DNA from: Thermoplasmata archaeon
Lineage (GTDB): Archaea > Thermoplasmatota > DAOVMN01
Length of the DNA stretch: 12,634 nt
NCBI GenBank assembly: GCA_030630685.1
Contig: DAOVMN010000023.1
Coordinates: 1-12,634 of the forward strand
Direction: 5' to 3'
The position numbers and the translations under genes were made by a program. This document shows, piece after piece, positions 1-5,828 of this stretch; the stretch's first letter is position 1; each line of letters begins with the position of its first letter. The notes under the pieces are model-generated. The model was given only the letters and a program-made list of their open reading frames with translations, made no database searches and was not told the DNA's origin.

Positions 1-1
1 C

Positions 2-40
2 AGTAGTTGGTACTGCTACGAATGTGAGGAATATCTGTGA
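2..40 (+). CDS. 3' end of an upstream gene, probable C-terminal zinc ribbon (partial)
   Basis: Reading from base 2, the frame is open to a TGA at 38-40 and encodes SSWYCYECEEYL. The aromatic-rich WYCYxCxxY pattern resembles the second Cys-x-x-Cys knuckle of the short zinc ribbons that end many archaeal membrane and regulatory proteins (family knowledge; only 12 residues are visible). The stop overlaps the GTG start of the next gene as GTGA, the same kind of four-base overlap seen at 3609-3612, so this is probably an upstream operon member. The start and the rest of the protein lie outside the window. The frame could be fortuitous because it is so short, but the Cys pair and the stop/start overlap together make a real gene end more likely than not. 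Confidence 0.5.
   Translation, partial: SSWYCYECEEYL
26..30 (+). promoter_or_regulatory. Shine-Dalgarno motif for the GTG start at 37
   Basis: GAGGA lies six bases before the GTG at 37-39 and lies inside the end of the upstream frame. It supports the GTG over the in-frame ATG at 76, which has no comparable motif at the right distance. Confidence 0.5.
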
Positions 41-3000
41 TTGAGGTGAAAGAGAGTAAGAAGGACGTGAAATACATGGAACGGTCCAGAGTGAAATTGA
101 CCATCATGCTAACCACGGGCGCTGCGCTTGCGCTTTTGTTCATCGTTTTGATTGTCATGGTTGGAAGTGCAGAGGCAAGGATAATCACAGTGGACGATTC
201 CGGTGGGGCTAATTACACAAAGATACAGGATGCCATCGACAATGCGACCGAGGGGGACACCATCTGGGTGTGGGAAGGGACCTATTACGAGAATGTGGTG
301 GTGAATAAGACGGTGAGTCTGGTGGGGAATGGGAGTGAGGTGACAACCATCGATGGCGGGGGGAACGGCAGTGTGGTAAAAATCATGGCGGCCTGGGTGA
401 ACATAAGTGGTTTCCAGGTAACGGGGAGCGGTGATGATCCGTGGAATTCAGGAATATATGTGGAATCAAACCACAACCAGATTTTTGAGAATAACTGTTC
501 GAACATCCACAACGGCATCACCCTCAATTACTCCAACGACTGTACACTCGAAAAGAACACATGCTCTAACAACAACCATGGCATCAGCCTCCGCGGTTCC
601 TCCAATGACTGCACAATCACGAACAACATATGCTCCTCGAACAAATACGGCGGCATCGGACTCTCGGATTATTCTGGACTAAGCGAGTACAATACTCTTA
701 CGAACAACTCTTGTTCGAATAACGGACATAGTGGTATCTACATCGGCGGTTCCAGAAATACACTGCAAAAGAATATTTGCGACTCGAATAAACGTCATGG
801 TATTTTTAGTAGTGAATCAAATAACAATACAATAATCCACAACATCTGCCAAAACAATAGTTGGAACGGAATCGATTTCTATAGGGTGGACACCAGCTTG
901 TTGAAAGGTAATAAATGTTTGAAGAATAACAATGGTATCTATTTTGATGGGATTCCCTTAACTGATACCAGTGATAACAATATCATTATGAGCAACACCT
1001 GCTCAGACAACAATGAGAATGGAATTTTCTTAAGGTGGTCACCTTCAAGCAACATTACAAACAATATCTGCAATAACAATTATGCAGATGGTATTATCAT
1101 ATATGCATCAGATTCCAGCATGCTCATGAATAATTCATGCATGAATAACTCTGGTCCAGAACAATATCATTATGGAATCTTTTTAGATGGTTGTTCTTTT
1201 GATTGCACAGTTTCAAATAATACTTGCTTTTATAATCCTCGGGGCATTGGCCTCAGAGATTCCAAACGTATTAACCTAACAAACAATAAATGCTGCTTCA
1301 ATTTCGATGTTGGTATCTATATTGTCGATTCTGACCTAAGTAATATTATTAACAATACCTGCTCGAACAGCCACTATGGCATTGCCCTCCCCTCCTCCGA
1401 CTCCACCTCGCTCTCAAACAACACCTGCTCGAACAACGACTACGGCATCTACCTCCACGAGTCCAACTCCAACACGCTCTCAAACAACACAATTCATAAT
1501 AATAATATCGGAATATGCTTAAGGGGATGGGATGAATATTCCCGAGATAACACTGCCCATTATAACAATATCTACAACAACACCGAATACGGCATCGACG
1601 CATCCAACAACAACGACTATACGATCAACGCCACCGACAGCTGGTGGGGCGCCTCATCCGGGCCGTATCATCCCGTGAACAATACAGACGGAAAAGGTGA
1701 CAACATCACAGATTATGTTCTTTTCGACCCCTGGCTTACTGAACCCGTAAACCGATCCCCAACAGCGAACGCCGGAAACGACCAGACAGTATACATAAAT
1801 AAAGAAGTCTGGTTCGTGGGAACAGGGGAAGACCCCGACGGGACTATCGAAAATTACGAATGGGATTTTGACGGCGACGGCACCTTTGACTGGTCATCCT
1901 CGACCACAGGCGAAACAACCCATCTGTACAGCAAGAAAGGAACCTATCACGCGGTACTGCAAGTAACTGATGATGATGGAGCCACAGCAACCGACGGCTG
2001 CACGATTACCGTGAAAGAGGAATCGGCAAACGAAAAACCCACAATAACGATCACAGAACCCGCCAACAATTCCACGGTTTCCGGCACCGTTACCATCAAC
2101 GGTACAGCATCCGACCCGAACGGTGACGAAACAATCGAAAGAGTGGAAATAAGGATCAACCACGGGGGCTGGGCCGGGGTCACCGGAACGACCTCGTGGA
2201 GCTATCAATGGGACACCACCGAAGTTGAAGAAGGGAACCACACGATCTATGCGAGAGCGTTCGATGGTGAGGAATATTCCGATGTGAAGGTATGGAACCT
2301 GATCGTTGACAATGTACCGGAGAACACCAGACCGACGATCTCCATTACTTCTCCTGCCAATAACACCACGGTTTCCGGTACCGTTACCATCAGCGGGACA
2401 GCATCGGATCAGGATGGCAACGAGACGATTGAGAACGTGGAAATTTCCATCAACAGCGGGGAATGGGAAACAGCTACTGGGACCGCTTCATGGACCTTCG
2501 AATGGAACACGACAGCCTTGGTAAACGGAGAATATTCGTTGAAGTTCAAGGCGTTCGACGGAGAAGATTTTTCCGAAATTAAAGAAATCATCCTGGATGT
2601 GCAAAATGTGCAGGAGAACACCAGACCGACGATCACAATAACCTCTCCTGCCAACAACTCAGAGGTTTCCGGCATTGTAACTATTAACGGCACTACATCC
2701 GATCCGGAAGGCAACGAAACAATCGAGAAGGTGGTAATTTCAATTGATGGCGGTGCCTGGATCGAGGCAACAGGGACGACCTCATGGAGCTTCCAGTGGG
2801 ATACAGCGGAACTTGATAACGGTGAGTATTTCCTCAGGATCCGGGCGTTCGACGGAGAAGATTTTTCCGAGATATTAGAGATCAACTTGGATGTGCAAAA
2901 TGTGCTGGAGAACACCAAACCGACGATCACAATAACCTTTCCTGCTAATAATTCCGAGGTTTCCGGCATTGTAACCGTTAACGGCACTGCATCCGATCCG

Positions 3001-3612
3001 GACGGCGACGAGACAATCGAAAGTGTGGAAGTTTCCATCAACAGCGGGGCATGGAAAACGGCAACCGGAACAACTTCGTGGACTTTCGAATTGGATACAA
3101 CCACCCTGGAAAACGGCGAATATTCGTTGAAGTTCAGGGCGTTCGATGGAGAAGATTTTTCCGAGATCGCAGAGTTTACCCTGAATGTGCAAAAGCCGGT
3201 ACCGGAGAACAAGAAACCCACTGTCTCGATAACCACTCCCCCAGACGGGGAAAAGGTCTCCGGCAAAATCACAATCTCCGGCTCAGCCTCTGACTCGGAC
3301 GGTTCAGTTGAAAAGGTCGAAGTTTCCATTAACGGGGAAAACTGGACTTCCATCACCGGTATCACAAGCTGGAGCTTTGAGTGGGACACAAAGGAACTGA
3401 AGAATGGAGATTACACGATCCGGGTTAGAAGTTTCGACGGAACGAACCATTCCGAAGTGAAGGAAATCACGGTCACGGTGGAGAACAAGGACGACGATGA
3501 CGGAGGGGGCGGCGGCTTCATCCCAGGGTTCGGGGCGGTAGCCGTAGTTGTTGCGGTTGGAGTCACGTTAGTTCTGTACAGAATGAAAGGAAAGAAGGAG
3601 ATGGTGCGATGA
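37..3612 (+). CDS. Secreted NosD-like beta-helix / PKD / five-Ig surface protein with PGF-CTERM-like tail
   Basis: This is a 1191-residue exported surface protein. Residues 15-47 are a basic then strongly hydrophobic signal peptide with likely cleavage after SAEA. Residues 48 to about 567 form a right-handed parallel beta-helix of the NosD/pectate-lyase-like type: an N-terminal IQDAI...GDTIWV strand region, about 15 coils of roughly 22-24 residues, and a closing SWWGASSGP motif near residue 534. Residues 573-663 are a PKD domain (YEWDFDGDG). Five Ig-like repeats begin near residues 667, 765, 863, 961 and 1060. The tail has a DDDD/Gly run, FIPGFG, a hydrophobic helix and basic residues, like substrates of archaeal archaeosortases. 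Asn-x-Ser/Thr sites are abundant, so glycosylation is likely. A polymer-binding, adhesive or cell-surface scaffold role is inferred; no lyase active site was identified. The GTG start is preferred for its ribosome-binding motif and GTGA overlap; ATG at 76 is the alternative. The next gene overlaps by four bases. Confidence 0.9.
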   Translation: MIEVKESKKDVKYMERSRVKLTIMLTTGAALALLFIVLIVMVGSAEARIITVDDSGGANYTKIQDAIDNATEGDTIWVWEGTYYENVVVNKTVSLVGNGSEVTTIDGGGNGSVVKIMAAWVNISGFQVTGSGDDPWNSGIYVESNHNQIFENNCSNIHNGITLNYSNDCTLEKNTCSNNNHGISLRGSSNDCTITNNICSSNKYGGIGLSDYSGLSEYNTLTNNSCSNNGHSGIYIGGSRNTLQKNICDSNKRHGIFSSESNNNTIIHNICQNNSWNGIDFYRVDTSLLKGNKCLKNNNGIYFDGIPLTDTSDNNIIMSNTCSDNNENGIFLRWSPSSNITNNICNNNYADGIIIYASDSSMLMNNSCMNNSGPEQYHYGIFLDGCSFDCTVSNNTCFYNPRGIGLRDSKRINLTNNKCCFNFDVGIYIVDSDLSNIINNTCSNSHYGIALPSSDSTSLSNNTCSNNDYGIYLHESNSNTLSNNTIHNNNIGICLRGWDEYSRDNTAHYNNIYNNTEYGIDASNNNDYTINATDSWWGASSGPYHPVNNTDGKGDNITDYVLFDPWLTEPVNRSPTANAGNDQTVYINKEVWFVGTGEDPDGTIENYEWDFDGDGTFDWSSSTTGETTHLYSKKGTYHAVLQVTDDDGATATDGCTITVKEESANEKPTITITEPANNSTVSGTVTINGTASDPNGDETIERVEIRINHGGWAGVTGTTSWSYQWDTTEVEEGNHTIYARAFDGEEYSDVKVWNLIVDNVPENTRPTISITSPANNTTVSGTVTISGTASDQDGNETIENVEISINSGEWETATGTASWTFEWNTTALVNGEYSLKFKAFDGEDFSEIKEIILDVQNVQENTRPTITITSPANNSEVSGIVTINGTTSDPEGNETIEKVVISIDGGAWIEATGTTSWSFQWDTAELDNGEYFLRIRAFDGEDFSEILEINLDVQNVLENTKPTITITFPANNSEVSGIVTVNGTASDPDGDETIESVEVSINSGAWKTATGTTSWTFELDTTTLENGEYSLKFRAFDGEDFSEIAEFTLNVQKPVPENKKPTVSITTPPDGEKVSGKITISGSASDSDGSVEKVEVSINGENWTSITGITSWSFEWDTKELKNGDYTIRVRSFDGTNHSEVKEITVTVENKDDDDGGGGGFIPGFGAVAVVVAVGVTLVLYRMKGKKEMVR
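490..1510 (+). repeat. Beta-helix coil repeats with an N-x-C ladder
   Basis: Fourteen successive coils each contain Asn-x-Cys followed by a turn rich in Asn, Ser and Gly (for example NTCSNN, NICSSN, NKCLKN). The first ladder Cys is residue 154 and the last is 464, giving about 23.8 residues per coil. A fifteenth coil (NTIHNN) has Ile in the Cys position. The 16-base string at 1409-1424 recurs exactly at 1475-1490, 66 bases away, which is one 22-residue coil. The motif matches PbH1-type coils in family knowledge; the stacking of the cysteines is inferred from the regular spacing. Confidence 0.8.
2029..3480 (+). repeat. Five tandem Ig-like repeats, 294/297-base period
   Basis: Each unit starts with a PT(I/V)(T/S)I strand, then P-x-(N/D)-(N/G)...VSG, a G(T/S)(A/T)SD turn, a W-x-(F/Y)-(E/Q)-(W/L)-(D/N)T strand and an R/K-x-FDG end. 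Equivalent Thr codons lie at 2041, 2335, 2629, 2923 and 3220. The period is therefore exactly 294 bases three times and then 297. Copies 2 to 4 also share long DNA stretches, including near-identical bases at 2551-2580, 2848-2877 and 3139-3168, which points to duplication followed by divergence. The units resemble bacterial Ig-like spacer domains. Confidence 0.85.
3477..3502 (+). repeat. 26-base direct repeat in the sorting-tail region, copy 1
   Basis: These 26 bases are identical to 5696-5721 near the end of the next gene. They encode the VENKDDDD junction just before the FIPGF tail, in the same reading frame in both genes. Confidence 0.8.
3597..3606 (+). promoter_or_regulatory. Shine-Dalgarno motif for the start at 3609
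   Basis: GGAG at 3597-3600 lies eight bases before the ATG, within the last codons of the preceding gene; a GGTG follows at 3603-3606. The start ATG overlaps the preceding stop as ATGA, so translation is probably coupled. Confidence 0.5.
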
Positions 3613-5828
3613 AAAAGATGAGGTTACTATTTGCACTCCTGCTCATATTAGGAGGGATATCAATTCTTATCATTATCATCCCAGGTACTGTAAATTGGGC
3701 ACGAGCGGCTGAGGGCGATGGTGGAACTGATCAACATATACGATTAAGCGAATGCCAGACAGATGGTGAAGGATTTGATTGGAACGAGATACACGGCTTT
3801 GCAATATTAGAAGATGATGAAGTGATTGACGAGGAGTTCAATGTTTCCATATCCGAAGATGTGAAATATTATTCCTCCGAGGATAAATACAAACCAGTGG
3901 GTCACATATTCGGAGAGCTTCACGAAATTCACTGTGATGATGATCCTGAGCCAAGTATTACAATTACCCAAAATGATTTCGATGCTTACAAAGATGATAA
4001 GATTAACCTCACCGTTTACATCCTTGTGGAATATTGGCGAGAAGGTTCGGGCGAGGATGAACTCAGGCAGGCATACAGGGAAGTCCTTGTGCAGAGGCCT
4101 AATAATGCCCCGGTAGCTATGGCAATGATAACTGATTCCGATGAGTACGAAAATGGGAATTGGACAGGTTGGAAGAATGCCAGTGATCCTAAGGACCTAA
4201 ATGAGGATGGTGAACTGAGTTACTACATCAGTTCAGAGGGCATCAATGTGTTGTTCTATCTCAATGCTTCCAACTCCTGGGACATTGATAAGGACAATAT
4301 CACAGATTGGCGATGGGATCTTGACGGGGACGGACATTTTGGAAAAGAGAGCCGTGAGCAAAAAATGAACACAACGGTGTATCTCGGTGTTGGAGACCAT
4401 ATCTTGGGTCTCATGGTGGGAGATGGAAACAAATATTCTCAAAAACAGGATATTCTCATATTCATCCGTACATCTCAACGAAAGCCTGACTTCACAATCG
4501 ACGAGATATCAGCAGTGAACATTGACGAATTAAGTTCAGATATTTTCAAGGGAGACGGGGCAAAGATAACGGTTTATGTGAGAAATATAGGAGACAACGA
4601 ATCCAATGAAACATTTGACGTGAATTTTGAATATAAATCTGTGGATACTAATGGGACTTTTATAGCGATGGGTTCGGTAACAGTTACAGATACAATTATA
4701 GTAAATGGGGTTAAATTAGTGGAGCTTATATGGAACACAGGGAACGAGAGTTTCAATCCCGGAGAATACCGATTTAGAGCCACTGTGGATTATAGTGAGA
4801 AGGTAAAAGAGCTCAGGGAAAGAAACAATGTTTTCACGAGTAAAGAAAATGTTACCCTTTTAAAGGAAGTTATCACGGGTGATGCCTGTGTATTAATTGA
4901 GGAGATCAAGCTCTCTAAGACTTTCGCTTTGGTGAATGAGATAGTCTACATCAATATCTCTCTTAAAAATGAAGGAGAAGGTTATGCACGCTATGTTGAT
5001 ATCTTTTATCATATCAATGGGGAAGAGCAATATTTCCGAACTATCTATGTGATTCCTGCCGGAGGGAATGAGTCAGCCACATTTACCTTTTCAGAGGATA
5101 CAGTTGGCAATTACAATCTAACATTCTCAGTTTATGACAATCAGGTTCAAGTTGATGAAACCGAGATTGCGATTCAGGTAAAGGAATATCATGAAATCGA
5201 TTCAATATCACCCAACCCAGCTATTGCTACTGATATCATCCACTTCTCTGGTCATATTATAGACAACGCTACTATTATCCAGTATGTTTGGCGCTCAAGT
5301 CTGGATGACGAACTTTATAAAGGTACAAATTCCAGTTTCACATACACAGGTCTATCTAATGGCACTCACATAATATTCCTGAAGATTCAGCACATGAATG
5401 GAGTATGGAGTAACGAAGTAAACACAACTCTTACTATTCATGGAAAACCAGTGGCGAAGATCATTGAAATCTCTCCCAACCCTGTGACAGAAGGCCAAAC
5501 AATAACATTAAATGGAAATGGGACTGACGATGGAACCATCGAATGGTATTGTTGGAGAACAGATGAAACAGTGCTCTACAATGGCACAAATTCCAGCTTC
5601 ACCATCTCTACACTTTCTGTTGGTAATCATACCATTTACTTCAAGGTCCAAGATAATTACGGCGTTTGGTCTGACGAGGTGATTATGGAAATAAAGGTGG
5701 AGAACAAGGACGACGATGACGACGGGGGCTTCATCCCCGGATTTGGGGCGGCGCTGCTGATTACTGTAATTATAATATCATTAGAAATATCCCACATCAA
5801 AAAATGGAGACGATATGGTGAGAACTAA
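3609..5828 (+). CDS. Secreted PKD/CARDB surface protein with PGF-CTERM-like tail
   Basis: This is a 739-residue exported protein. Residues 1-34 are a signal peptide (basic MKKMR, a long hydrophobic core, likely cleavage after ARA). Residues 35 to about 160 are an acidic region I do not recognise. Residues 165-285 look PKD-like and contain an Asp-rich loop (SWDIDKDN, then RWDLDGDG) typical of calcium-stabilised repeats. Residues 292-418 are a CARDB adhesion-type domain (KPDFTIDEI, RNIGDNESNETF, ERNNVF), and about 424-525 are a second CARDB-like unit (SLKNEGEGYARYV). Residues 528-611 and 612-698 are two related PKD-like units, both with YNGTNSSFT or a close variant and ending VWS(N/D)EV. The tail is DDDDD-GG-FIPGFG, a hydrophobic helix, then KKWRR. 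Many Asn-x-Ser/Thr sites suggest a glycosylated extracellular protein. CARDB and PKD modules are adhesion or spacer folds, so no enzyme activity is predicted. It overlaps both neighbours. Confidence 0.88.
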   Translation: MKKMRLLFALLLILGGISILIIIIPGTVNWARAAEGDGGTDQHIRLSECQTDGEGFDWNEIHGFAILEDDEVIDEEFNVSISEDVKYYSSEDKYKPVGHIFGELHEIHCDDDPEPSITITQNDFDAYKDDKINLTVYILVEYWREGSGEDELRQAYREVLVQRPNNAPVAMAMITDSDEYENGNWTGWKNASDPKDLNEDGELSYYISSEGINVLFYLNASNSWDIDKDNITDWRWDLDGDGHFGKESREQKMNTTVYLGVGDHILGLMVGDGNKYSQKQDILIFIRTSQRKPDFTIDEISAVNIDELSSDIFKGDGAKITVYVRNIGDNESNETFDVNFEYKSVDTNGTFIAMGSVTVTDTIIVNGVKLVELIWNTGNESFNPGEYRFRATVDYSEKVKELRERNNVFTSKENVTLLKEVITGDACVLIEEIKLSKTFALVNEIVYINISLKNEGEGYARYVDIFYHINGEEQYFRTIYVIPAGGNESATFTFSEDTVGNYNLTFSVYDNQVQVDETEIAIQVKEYHEIDSISPNPAIATDIIHFSGHIIDNATIIQYVWRSSLDDELYKGTNSSFTYTGLSNGTHIIFLKIQHMNGVWSNEVNTTLTIHGKPVAKIIEISPNPVTEGQTITLNGNGTDDGTIEWYCWRTDETVLYNGTNSSFTISTLSVGNHTIYFKVQDNYGVWSDEVIMEIKVENKDDDDDGGFIPGFGAALLITVIIISLEISHIKKWRRYGEN
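5696..5721 (+). repeat. 26-base direct repeat in the sorting-tail region, copy 2
   Basis: This is identical to 3477-3502. After it the two genes diverge in DNA but keep the Gly-Gly-FIPGFGA protein sequence. It may reflect a tail copied from one gene to the other, or strong conservation of a short motif. Confidence 0.8.
5806..5822 (+). promoter_or_regulatory. Two candidate ribosome-binding motifs for the propeller gene
   Basis: GGAG at 5806-5809 sits five bases before the ATG at 5815. GGTGAG at 5817-5822 sits ten bases before an in-frame ATG at 5833. The second start would remove the 14-base overlap with the preceding gene and leave a four-base gap, and it still keeps the signal peptide. The sequence does not decide between them. 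Confidence 0.45.

Noticed and set aside
490..1510. A CRISPR array or other short DNA repeat array
   Set aside because: The periodicity of about 66-72 bases is in frame and degenerate in DNA, and follows the protein coil repeat; there are no constant direct repeats with unique spacers.
2409..3389. A 326-codon open frame on the - strand
   Set aside because: It runs opposite the Ig repeats and its own sequence repeats with the same 294-base period. It is a shadow of the + strand gene, which has signal peptide, domains and tail.
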